Positions 54,832 to 62,611 of a stretch of 64,000 nt of DNA are shown here, in pieces (the stretch's first letter is position 1; every line of letters starts with the position of its first letter). The stretch lies in NCBI RefSeq assembly GCF_023022985.1, contig NZ_CP095461.1:1-64000 (forward strand), written 5' to 3'. Under the pieces are notes generated by a model, which saw only the letters and a list, made by a program, of their open reading frames with translations, was not told the origin of the DNA and did not search any database. This DNA comes from Arthrobacter gengyunqii. GTDB lineage: Bacteria; Actinomycetota; Actinomycetes; Actinomycetales; Micrococcaceae. Made by a program: the position numbers and the translations under genes.

Positions 54832-55884
54832 CTAACCGTGCGGCCAGGCGGCGACCGCCTGGTCAATCGCCCGCCGTGCCGCCGCCGGAACGCGTTCCAG
54901 CAGCTCCACCACCGGTTCCGATTTGGCGCGGGAGGTGGTGCGCGGCAGCCGCCAGGTGCCGACGGTGACCCCGTCCACCACCACAACCGGGCGGAAAACC
55001 CCGTTCCGGCCCGGAACTATGGCATCCAACATCGCAGGGCCGGCCGTCAGGGAACGGTCCGCGTAACCAAGGATCCACTCATCAAACCCGGGCAGCAGCA
55101 CCGCTCCCGTTGGCTCCGCCGGCGGCGGAGCACCGATGATCCAGGCGGGCACGCCGTCCACCTCCACCGTGGTGAGGTCCTCCACGGTGGCGGCCGCACG
55201 GCGCAGTACTGTCCGTGGCAGCTTGGTCCACCAAGCGAGGTCCGCCTCGGTCACCGGTCCGCGGGCGAGGACAAACCCGCGCACTATCTGCGCCAGCGCA
55301 GCCTCCGGATCCGCGGGCACCAGGCCCGGGGAAAGGGTGAGGAGCTGTTCCGGGCGGTCCGGATGGAACGCGCCCCAGTGCACATGGCCGGCGACGGCGA
55401 GATGCAGGAGCAGGCGATAACCGGGTCCGCCCGCCGTTCCGATGCCCGCGGCGTCCCACAGGGAGAGGGCTTCGGCCCGGGACAGAGGACGTTTTTCCAG
55501 TGCCTCCAGCAGCACATCCCGGGCGTGGGCAACCGTGCGGTCATCCAGCCCCAGCTCCTCCCGGTTCCGCGCTGTTGCCCGGTGAACGCGCTCGGCGGTG
55601 AAGAACAGCAGTGCGGCGAGGTGCTCCGGCGTCGTCACGAACAGGGTGCCCCGCATGGGCCAGCTGCGGACCAGCACACCGCCGTCGAACGCGGCCCGCA
55701 CATCAGGCACCGTGGTGCCGGGACGGGAGCGCAGCGCGACGGCGCGCAGTACGGCGGGCAGATCCTGGCCCTGCAGCGCCACCGCCCGGTTCACGACGTC
55801 GGCCGGCAACAGGTCCGAACCGCCCAGCAGCTGGGACCGCCACCGGATCCGGCGTGCATCCTCGCCGCTGAGTTGGATAACCAT
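54832..55884 (-). CDS. Winged-helix DNA-binding protein, HTH_42 (AlkZ/YcaQ-like)
   Basis: The 350-residue protein has the HTH_42-family features: VNRAVALQGQDLPAVLRAV (about residues 32-50) and VRSWPMRGTLFVTTPEHLA (about 72-90), the latter matching the SW-x-x-RGTLH block of the superfamily. HTH_42 includes AlkZ/YcaQ glycosylases that unhook DNA crosslinks, and QGQD may correspond to the catalytic Gln-x-Gln/Asp motif. Glycosylase activity here is inference. A good promoter lies directly upstream with the -10 six bases from the ATG. Confidence 0.85.
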   Translation of the reverse strand: MVIQLSGEDARRIRWRSQLLGGSDLLPADVVNRAVALQGQDLPAVLRAVALRSRPGTTVPDVRAAFDGGVLVRSWPMRGTLFVTTPEHLAALLFFTAERVHRATARNREELGLDDRTVAHARDVLLEALEKRPLSRAEALSLWDAAGIGTAGGPGYRLLLHLAVAGHVHWGAFHPDRPEQLLTLSPGLVPADPEAALAQIVRGFVLARGPVTEADLAWWTKLPRTVLRRAAATVEDLTTVEVDGVPAWIIGAPPPAEPTGAVLLPGFDEWILGYADRSLTAGPAMLDAIVPGRNGVFRPVVVVDGVTVGTWRLPRTTSRAKSEPVVELLERVPAAARRAIDQAVAAWPHG

Positions 55885-55890
55885 CCGCTC

Positions 55891-55919
55891 ACGGTAGGCG
55901 GCGGAGGGACGTGCGGCAA
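55891..55919 (-). promoter_or_regulatory. Candidate leaderless promoter of the HTH_42 gene
   Basis: On the minus strand TTGCCG (55919 to 55914), a 17-base spacer and TACCGT (55896 to 55891) end six bases before the ATG at 55884. No ribosome binding site is visible. Confidence 0.55.
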
Positions 55920-56015
55920 GGATCAGCGCAGGCAGGGACCGATTGGGAGAAAAACCTCAGGCCGGTCCAGCGTTCAGACTCCGCTGCCGTCCCCGAAGCC
56001 CTCACAGAAGGTGCT

Positions 56016-57125
56016 TTAGGCGTTGTCCTCCCGGGCACGGAACAGCTGCATCTGCCGGTAGCGGCGGCCCAGCGACTCGCGCCGCGGCTTGGCCGGCGCA
56101 TCTTCCGGCTCCGCGGTGAGGTCAATATGCTTCTTGCCGAAGCGCCACAGCAGCAGGTCATCGAGCAGCCGGTCCGGTCCCGGGGAGTAGCGGTGGTCCA
56201 GGGCCTTGCGGACCTTGGTGATGATGTCCGCCTGCAGCAGTCCGGCCAGGTCCATGGTGGTCTTCATACCGTGGGCGGCCAGCAGTTCGGCGGCCCAGCC
56301 CCAGTCATCCCCGGCCTTGCGGTTGACGTGCGGCAGGAGGGTCATCCAGACGTCGCGGATCCGGTTGGGAGTGAGCGGTGCGCTGCCCTGGCCGTCCTCA
56401 TCCCAGAAACCGGTGACCGTTTCGTAGCGCTCGTGCAGTTCGGCAAACGCGGTTTCCACGGTTTCCAGCATGGCCGCCGTGGCAGTGAACTGGCGGTCGA
56501 AGTAGGGGCTCCAGGCCCGCGGATCACCGGCCTTGAACCGGATGTCATGCTCAATCTCGGACCAGGCGTGGGCCAGCACGGTGCGGATCTGCACTTCAAA
56601 CTGGTAGCTGCCGTTGGGCCGCTGCTCCGGGTCCAGGAGCTTGTGGAATTCCCGAACGGTGTCATTCTGGATGGTCCGCAGGACCAGATGCCGGCTGGAA
56701 TACCCGTAGGTGCCGGATTCGATCGACCCGATGTCCTTCTCCCGGTCCCCGCGGCAGTCGAACTCGGCACGCTGGCGCTTGATCAGGTTGGCGGCCTCAT
56801 CGACCTCGTGCGGCAGGGTTACGATCACCCGCAGTCCCACCAAATCGATCAGGTTCCGCAGCGGATCGGGAAACAGCAGGGTCGGCAGCTCGGAGGGATC
56901 CTCGGACGGCAGGGTCCGGGCAGCCTTGTCCCGGAAGGACTCCACTGTTTTGGTCCGTGAAGCCACGAAAAGCGGGCGGACGGGACTGTCCGTGAAGATG
57001 GCTCGGAGGCTCTCCTCCATTTCACGGGTGAGCTTTTCCAGAGCCGGACGGACCCGCGCATATTCATCGATGCTCGCCTGGACCACCGGACGCAGCCGGT
57101 CATCGAGGCTGTCCCACGCGCCCAT
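56016..57125 (-). CDS. RelA/SpoT-domain alarmone synthetase, stand-alone
   Basis: The product is a GTP pyrophosphokinase-type protein of 369 residues without HD, TGS or ACT domains. The synthetase motifs are SRTKTVESFRDKAAR (about residues 56-70), DLVGLRVIVT (about 93-102), the GYSSRHLVL block (about 141-149) and EVQIRTVLAHAWSEIEHDI (about 174-192). Known small alarmone synthetases are 200-260 residues; here about 150 further residues follow, with a helical WMTLLPHVNRKAGDDWGWAAELL region and a basic end. Their function is unknown. GAAGGA precedes the ATG. Confidence 0.88.
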   Translation of the reverse strand: MGAWDSLDDRLRPVVQASIDEYARVRPALEKLTREMEESLRAIFTDSPVRPLFVASRTKTVESFRDKAARTLPSEDPSELPTLLFPDPLRNLIDLVGLRVIVTLPHEVDEAANLIKRQRAEFDCRGDREKDIGSIESGTYGYSSRHLVLRTIQNDTVREFHKLLDPEQRPNGSYQFEVQIRTVLAHAWSEIEHDIRFKAGDPRAWSPYFDRQFTATAAMLETVETAFAELHERYETVTGFWDEDGQGSAPLTPNRIRDVWMTLLPHVNRKAGDDWGWAAELLAAHGMKTTMDLAGLLQADIITKVRKALDHRYSPGPDRLLDDLLLWRFGKKHIDLTAEPEDAPAKPRRESLGRRYRQMQLFRAREDNA

Positions 57126-57226
57126 AGAAAAAACCCCGTTCCTTCACCTGTGGTTGTGTTGCCGGCCGTCCGGTCCGACCGGACGCTAGGCTCAACTACC
57201 AGATTAGGCCAGATGAAGGGATGGTT

Positions 57227-58039
57227 ATGATGCCGTTCGACCCGCAACGCCTTGCCTACGGTGAACACCCGGACCAATACGCGGAACTTACGCTGCCGGA
57301 GGACGACGACGGCGACGCTGTGCGTTCCGGAAACGTGCCGTCCGGAAACGTTACGTCCCGAAAGGCCGGCGGCGTGGTGGTCATCATCCACGGCGGATAC
57401 TGGCGTTCCCGGTACACGGCAGAGCTGGGCCGGCCGGCGGCCCGGGACCTCGCCGCCCGGGGTTATGCCTGCTGGAACCTGGAGTACCGGCGGGCCGGCA
57501 ACGGCGGCGGCTGGCCCGAAACGTTCGAGGACGTCAGCGCCGGCATCGATGCGCTTGAGCCGGCAGCCCAAAAGCACGGCCTGGACCTGGAACGGGTCAC
57601 AGTGCTGGGACATTCCGCCGGCGGGCACCTGGCGGTGTGGGCCGCCGGGCGCACGGAGGCGGCGGTGCCAGTGACCGCCGTCGTCAGCCAGGCCGGCGTC
57701 CTGAACCTGGCCGAGGCGCTGGAACTGAACCTGAGCGACGGTGCGGTGCGCAATTTTCTCGGCTCCTCCCCGGACGCCGATCCGCACCGCTACCGCAGTG
57801 CGGATCCCATGCAGCGGCTCCCGCTGGCCGTGCCCGTCACCGCCCTGCACGGGGACAGCGACAAAAATGTTCCGCTGAGCCAGTCCGCCGGATTTGTGCA
57901 GGCGGCCGTGGACGCGGGTTCGCCCGCGGAACTGCGCATGGTCCCGGGAGACCACTTTGACCTGATCACGCCCGGCACGCAGGCCTGGGCCGCCGTCGTC
58001 GAAGCCGTGGCTGATGCGTCCGAACTGCGGGCAACTTAA
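57227..58039 (+). CDS. Alpha/beta hydrolase, kynurenine formamidase-like
   Basis: A cytoplasmic hydrolase of 270 residues. The oxyanion motif HGGYW (about residues 55-59) is that of arylformamidases of the AFMID type, the nucleophile is in GHSAGGHL (about 127-134), an Asp is in ALHGDSDKNVP (about 206), and the catalytic His is in PGDHFDLI (about 241). This suggests N-formylkynurenine or a similar ester/amide as substrate, but no tryptophan-catabolism genes are nearby. Of three clustered ATGs, 57227 fits AAGGG at 57216-57220 best. Confidence 0.82.
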   Translation: MMPFDPQRLAYGEHPDQYAELTLPEDDDGDAVRSGNVPSGNVTSRKAGGVVVIIHGGYWRSRYTAELGRPAARDLAARGYACWNLEYRRAGNGGGWPETFEDVSAGIDALEPAAQKHGLDLERVTVLGHSAGGHLAVWAAGRTEAAVPVTAVVSQAGVLNLAEALELNLSDGAVRNFLGSSPDADPHRYRSADPMQRLPLAVPVTALHGDSDKNVPLSQSAGFVQAAVDAGSPAELRMVPGDHFDLITPGTQAWAAVVEAVADASELRAT

Positions 58040-58073
58040 GGAAACCGGGAGAGTGCTCTGTTAGGTTGAAAGC

Positions 58074-58994
58074 GTGCTTACAGTCATCGGCGAAGCCCTC
58101 GTGGACGAGGTTCTCAGCGACACCGCTCCCAAACGTTTCCATCCCGGCGGGAGCCCGCTCAACGTGGCCGTGGGCGTGGCCCGGCTGGGCCGTCCGGTGC
58201 AGTTTGTGGGCCGCTACGGCACGGACGCCTACGGGCAGCTGATCGGAGAACACCTGAGGGCGAACTCCGTGCTGACCCCGCTGCCGCCCGATGACCTGCC
58301 CACCAGTGTTGCCACCGCCGTCTTGGACCCGGCCGGCGGCGCCCGCTACACGTTTGACCTGCAATGGGAGCTCCCGTCCCTGGCTGACGCACTGCCCCCG
58401 CTGCTGGACGGCACCACCATGCTGCACACCGGTTCCATTGCGGCCATGCTGCGGCCCGGCGCCGATGCCGTGCTGCAGGCGGTGGAACGCGCCCGCCCCT
58501 CGGCCACCATCACCTATGACCCCAACTGTCGGCCCTCGACCATCACGGATGTGTCCTACGCCCGGGAACAGGCGGAGAAGTTCGTGGCCTTGGCCGACGT
58601 CGTCAAGGCCTCGGACGAGGACCTCGCCTGGCTGTACCCGGAGGAAGATCCCCGGGACGCCGCCCGGCGCTGGCTGGCCATGGGACCGGCGCTCGTCGCC
58701 GTCACCGGCGGATCCAAAGGAGCCTGGGCCGTGGCTGGCTCCGGGGAGGCTGAGGCCTCCGTTCCGCCCGTGACCGTGGTGGACACCGTGGGTGCGGGGG
58801 ACTCCTTCATGTCAGCCCTCCTGGTTTCGCTCATGGACCGGGAGCTCGACGGCGGTGCCCGCCGTCCCGAGCTGGCCAGGATCGGCGCCGGGGACTTGTC
58901 CGCCGTGCTGGACTTTGCCGTCCGGGCCGCAGCCGTCACCGTCTCGCGGGCCGGCGCCAATCCACCGGCACGCGAAGACCTTTCCAACCCCTGA
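58074..58994 (+). CDS. PfkB-family carbohydrate kinase (fructokinase-like)
   Basis: A ribokinase/PfkB fold kinase of 306 residues. GEALVDEVLSD at the N-terminus, HPGGSPLNVAVGVARLG (about residues 23-39), TGGSKGAW, and the catalytic VDTVGAGDSFMSAL (about 235-248; Asp as base) are all present. The start GEALVD and the GGSPLNVA block fit fructokinases. The GTG at 58074 has no ribosome binding site; TAGGTT six bases upstream is a possible -10, suggesting a leaderless message. It lies 34 bases after the hydrolase gene. Confidence 0.9.
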   Translation: MLTVIGEALVDEVLSDTAPKRFHPGGSPLNVAVGVARLGRPVQFVGRYGTDAYGQLIGEHLRANSVLTPLPPDDLPTSVATAVLDPAGGARYTFDLQWELPSLADALPPLLDGTTMLHTGSIAAMLRPGADAVLQAVERARPSATITYDPNCRPSTITDVSYAREQAEKFVALADVVKASDEDLAWLYPEEDPRDAARRWLAMGPALVAVTGGSKGAWAVAGSGEAEASVPPVTVVDTVGAGDSFMSALLVSLMDRELDGGARRPELARIGAGDLSAVLDFAVRAAAVTVSRAGANPPAREDLSNP

Positions 58995-59021
58995 CGAACC
59001 TTCCACGCCAAGGAGATCATG

Positions 59022-59558
59022 ATGCAAAGCTATGACCCGTACGAAGCGCTTCCTTCGGTGCCGGCCTTTACCGTCACCAGCGAGGACTTCGCGAACATGG
59101 AACCGTTCAAGGCCGCCCAGTACAGCGGAAAAATGGGGATCCCCGGCGGGGAAGACGCCTCCCCGCAACTGACCTGGTCCGGAGCGCCTGAGGGCACCAA
59201 GAGCTTCGCCGTCACCGTGTTTGACCCCGACGCGCCCACAGGCAGCGGTTTCTGGCACTGGGCGGCCTTCAACATTCCGGAGTCCGCCACATCGCTGCCC
59301 GGCAACGCCGCCAACACGGACAACCTGCCGCAGGGCACCGTGCAGCTGCGGAACGACGCCGGATTTGCCGGCTTTGTGGGCGCGGCACCGCCTCCCGGCC
59401 ACGGACCGCACCGGTACTTTGTGGTGGTCCACGCCGTCGACGTCGAAACCCTGGATGTTCCGGCCGATGCAACCCCCGCCTTCCTGGGGTTCAACCTGTT
59501 CACCCACACTTTGGCCCGCGCCCGCATGGTGGGTTTGGCCGAAGTCTCCGCCGACTGA
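59022..59558 (+). CDS. YbhB/YbcL family Raf kinase inhibitor-like (PEBP) protein
   Basis: A 178-residue phosphatidylethanolamine-binding-protein fold. The two hallmark motifs are FDPDAPTGSGFWHWAAFNIP (about residues 67-86) and GAAPPPGHGPHRYFVVVHAVD (about 124-144), which line the anion-binding pocket. No signal peptide, so it is cytoplasmic. The bacterial ligand is not established. Of two adjacent ATGs, 59022 is six bases after AGGAG and is preferred over 59019. Confidence 0.93.
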   Translation: MQSYDPYEALPSVPAFTVTSEDFANMEPFKAAQYSGKMGIPGGEDASPQLTWSGAPEGTKSFAVTVFDPDAPTGSGFWHWAAFNIPESATSLPGNAANTDNLPQGTVQLRNDAGFAGFVGAAPPPGHGPHRYFVVVHAVDVETLDVPADATPAFLGFNLFTHTLARARMVGLAEVSAD

Positions 59559-59653
59559 CCCTGCTGCCTGCCTCCGCATCCAGCCGTCCGGGCCGGATAG
59601 GCTGGATGCCTGCGCAGCTGCGCAGAAACCACAGCGAGTGAACGGGGTGCCCG

Positions 59654-60457
59654 GTGCGTCTGGTGGCAAGCGACCTGGACGGGACCATCGTGGGTCCTGA
59701 CAACCGGATCAGTGAGCGGACCGTGCGCGCGTTTCGGGATTGCGCGGACGCCGGCGTCGACATTGTTTTTGTCACGGGCCGCCCGCCCCGCTGGCTGACG
59801 CCCCTCACCGACGCCCTGGGCCACACCGGCACCGTCATCTGCTCCAACGGCGCCGTCACCTACGACCTGGGCGCTGGCCGCGTGCTCAAGGCACAGGCGC
59901 TGTCCCTGCCGGATCTCTTCTCGGCCGCCGCGATCATCCGGGACCTTTATCCGGCTGTCCGGTTCGCTGCTGAAACCGTGGACGGCTTTCACCTGGCTCC
60001 GGGGTTCCTCGAATCCGGCTCTCAGGAGTTGCCGGGTGCTGCAGTCGCCGCTCCGCTGGAATCCAGCCTCACCGAGGCGGACACCGTGGTGAAGCTCTTG
60101 GCGCGGGTGGACGGTACCTCGCCTGATGAGTTCCTGCAACGGGTTCGACCGGCGGTGTCGCACTTGGTGTCCACCACGCATTCGGCGCCCACCGTCCCGC
60201 TGCTGGAGATGTCACTGCACGGCTTGAACAAGGCGGTCACGCTGGCTGACTACGCCGCTTCCCGTGACATTGCTCCGGCGGATGTGGTGGCCTTCGGCGA
60301 CATGCCCAATGACGTGCAGATGCTGCAGTGGGCCGGGTGCGGGTATGCGATGGCATCCGGCCATGCCGACGCGCTGGCGGCAGCGGACCGGGTGGCACCG
60401 GCATTCGGTGACGACGGCGTGGCCCAGGTCCTGGAATCGTTCCTGCGCCGGCTTTAA
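59654..60457 (+). CDS. Cof-type HAD-IIB family phosphatase
   Basis: A 267-residue haloacid dehalogenase with the first motif DLDGTIVGPDN (about residues 7-17, nucleophile Asp7 and Asp9), VTGRPPRW as second motif, a IIB cap domain, the lysine in LNKAVTL and the final acidic motif AFGDMPNDVQML (about 213-224). Such enzymes dephosphorylate sugar phosphates or FMN-like compounds; the substrate is not identifiable. GTG at 59654 is the start. The gene is convergent with the PAP2 gene. Confidence 0.92.
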   Translation: MRLVASDLDGTIVGPDNRISERTVRAFRDCADAGVDIVFVTGRPPRWLTPLTDALGHTGTVICSNGAVTYDLGAGRVLKAQALSLPDLFSAAAIIRDLYPAVRFAAETVDGFHLAPGFLESGSQELPGAAVAAPLESSLTEADTVVKLLARVDGTSPDEFLQRVRPAVSHLVSTTHSAPTVPLLEMSLHGLNKAVTLADYAASRDIAPADVVAFGDMPNDVQMLQWAGCGYAMASGHADALAAADRVAPAFGDDGVAQVLESFLRRL

Positions 60458-60509
60458 TGCCCGGGCGGGCTCTGACTTTTGCGAGTCCCGACTCCCTCAG
60501 CGGCGGCCT

Positions 60510-61313
60510 TCAGGGTCCGGCATCGACATCCAGCGCTGCCGCCCGGCGTGAGTGGAGCAGCCGGTGAACGGTGATGACCACCGCCAGCCAGGCCAGTCCC
60601 AGCGTCCACGCCACCAGGACATCGGTGAACCAGTGGTGGCCCAGATACACGCGGCTCAGGCCCACGGCCAAGGCGAAAGCGGCAGCGGCGGCTATCGTGA
60701 GCAGCTTGGCCCACCGTGCCTCCAGCCGCAGGATGATCAGGTAGGCCACCATCCCGGCGATCACCACCGAATTCAGCGAATGCCCGCTGGGGAATGACGC
60801 CGAGTGCTCGTAGGGCGGAACGGCGTCCGGCAGCGGAGGCCGGGTCCGGCCGATGAGGTCCTTCCCCGCCACCGTCATGAGCAGCGACCCCGCGGCCGCA
60901 GACACCATGAGCAGCACCGGAGTCCAGGACCGCCAGCGCCAGGCCAGCACCAGCATTGCCGTACCAGCCAGGATGGGCATGCCCACAGTGCCGGCCAAAT
61001 TGGTGAACGCGGTCACCGCCCCGTCCATCCACGGCGAACGCACCGCCATTGCCGCATCGAGGGCAGGCTGGTCCAACAGTGCAACGCCGTCGGACTCCAC
61101 AACCGATTCATAAACTTCGGCAGAGCCGAACGTCAGCAGGACGGCCGGAATCAGGCCCAATGCCAGGGTGATCAGCAGAGCAGCGTGCGGGGACGTCCAC
61201 TGCGCCAGGCGGTACAGAAACGAAGCCGGCCAGGCCATCGTCCCGGGCTTTGGAGAGCTCCTGCCGCGGTTCCGGGGGCCGGGGGGAGGGGGCCCTGCCG
61301 TGTCATCGGTCAT
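60510..61313 (-). CDS. PAP2-family membrane phosphatase
   Basis: A lipid-phosphate phosphatase-like protein of 267 residues with about six membrane helices. The tripartite active site is intact: KDLIGRTRPP (about residues 150-159), PSGHSLNS (about 173-180) and SRVYLGHHWFTDVL (about 219-232). The N-terminal 30 residues are Pro/Gly/Arg-rich and cytoplasmic. The ATG at 61313 overlaps the esterase stop (ATGA). It is the last gene of a three-gene unit with the esterase and the aminoacyl-PG synthase, which points to membrane lipid metabolism such as PG-phosphate or undecaprenyl pyrophosphate dephosphorylation. Confidence 0.92.
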   Translation of the reverse strand: MTDDTAGPPPPGPRNRGRSSPKPGTMAWPASFLYRLAQWTSPHAALLITLALGLIPAVLLTFGSAEVYESVVESDGVALLDQPALDAAMAVRSPWMDGAVTAFTNLAGTVGMPILAGTAMLVLAWRWRSWTPVLLMVSAAAGSLLMTVAGKDLIGRTRPPLPDAVPPYEHSASFPSGHSLNSVVIAGMVAYLIILRLEARWAKLLTIAAAAAFALAVGLSRVYLGHHWFTDVLVAWTLGLAWLAVVITVHRLLHSRRAAALDVDAGP

Positions 61314-62611
61314 GAACCAAGTATGCCCAATCGGCGGCCGAGCCAATCCAGGTTGTTCGCCAACCCTGCCTGCCACACCTGCCAGGAGTGGCCGCCGGGA
61401 AGCACCTGGAGCGTCACCTGCATGCCCGCGGCCCTGGCCGCCTCGTAAACCTGGCGTCCCTCGGGTGTGTACACGGAGTCATCGGCACCCACGGCGATGA
61501 TGCCGGCGGAATCCGGAAACGATTGTGCCGCCAGCCGGTCCAAGGCGTTTTGGGCCGTGAACCGTGACTTGTCCCCGCCGAAGTAGGTGTTGATGAGGGA
61601 ATCCGTGCCCTGGGTAACGGTGGGCTCCGATTCGCCGGCAATGTCGATAAACGTGGGATAGGTGTCCGGATAGTTCGCGGCCAGCTGCAGGGCGCAGGTG
61701 CCGCCGTAGGAATAGCCGGCCACCGCCCATTGGCTGCCTCCGCTGAGCCCCGCCGCCAAATGCTGCCGCACCCAGGCCGGGACATCCACGGCCAGATAGG
61801 TTGCCGACGAACTGATGTCCGAATCGAGGCAAAGGGGCCAGTTGGTGTTGTCGGCGTTGGATGCATCCGGCATGACCACCACCGGAGCCAGCCCTTGGTG
61901 TTTGGCGGCGAAGGAGTCCATCATGTCCAGCAATTGTCCGCCCACCAGCCAGTCGTTGGGACTTCCGGGCTGGCCGTGGATGAGGACCAGGACCGGAAGG
62001 TTTACCGCCGCAGGAGACGCCAGATAAGCGGGCGGAAGGTAAACCAGTGCGGAGTTGGAGGCATAACCGGAAGTGCTGCCCGGGATTTCCGCCGAATAGA
62101 CCTTGCCCTCCGACGGCATGCCCGGCGGCGCAGTCCAGTTCGCCTCCGTCGTGGCGGGCAGCCCGGCGGCCGATGCAGGGTCCCGGGTGGGAAGCGCTTC
62201 ATCCACCGGACGGGGCGGACTGATCAGGGATTCCAGTGTTGGATACTGGGCGTAGGCGGCATTGACGGTGACCGCTACGGCTGTCAGTGCCAGCGACGCC
62301 GCAGTCACTGCCAGGAACCGGTCCCACGCCGCGTCCACCCGTCGAATCCGCAGCACGGCAAGGATTACAGCTAGTATTCCGAGTCCGGCATATACGTAGA
62401 GCATCCGGGGAAAGGACGCGTTCCACCAGTGGAAGACTGGTTCGGCCATCAGGAAGAGGATGAAGGTGATAACGGCTGCAGCCATGGCGGCCAGCGGCAC
62501 CACCACGAGCAGATGGCGGGGTCTGCCGGCCGCCAGCCCCACCAGCGACAATCCTCCCAGGATGAGCAGCACCGCAGGGAGAACGCCGGTCAGCAAAGAG
62601 ACAGAGTTCAC
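61310..62611 (-). CDS. Membrane-anchored esterase (esterase D/antigen 85-like fold)
   Basis: The 433-residue protein has four N-terminal membrane helices (about residues 5-30, 35-58, 68-88, 98-120) and an extracytoplasmic alpha/beta hydrolase domain (about 170-430). The nucleophile is in VAGYSYGGTCALQL (about residue 296), and a catalytic His is likely in LPGGHSWQVW (about 408). It overlaps the upstream synthase gene (GTGA) and the downstream PAP2 gene (ATGA). With an aminoacyl-PG synthase as neighbour, it may hydrolyse aminoacyl-PG or another lipid ester; this is inference. Confidence 0.87.
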   Translation of the reverse strand: MNSVSLLTGVLPAVLLILGGLSLVGLAAGRPRHLLVVVPLAAMAAAVITFILFLMAEPVFHWWNASFPRMLYVYAGLGILAVILAVLRIRRVDAAWDRFLAVTAASLALTAVAVTVNAAYAQYPTLESLISPPRPVDEALPTRDPASAAGLPATTEANWTAPPGMPSEGKVYSAEIPGSTSGYASNSALVYLPPAYLASPAAVNLPVLVLIHGQPGSPNDWLVGGQLLDMMDSFAAKHQGLAPVVVMPDASNADNTNWPLCLDSDISSSATYLAVDVPAWVRQHLAAGLSGGSQWAVAGYSYGGTCALQLAANYPDTYPTFIDIAGESEPTVTQGTDSLINTYFGGDKSRFTAQNALDRLAAQSFPDSAGIIAVGADDSVYTPEGRQVYEAARAAGMQVTLQVLPGGHSWQVWQAGLANNLDWLGRRLGILGS

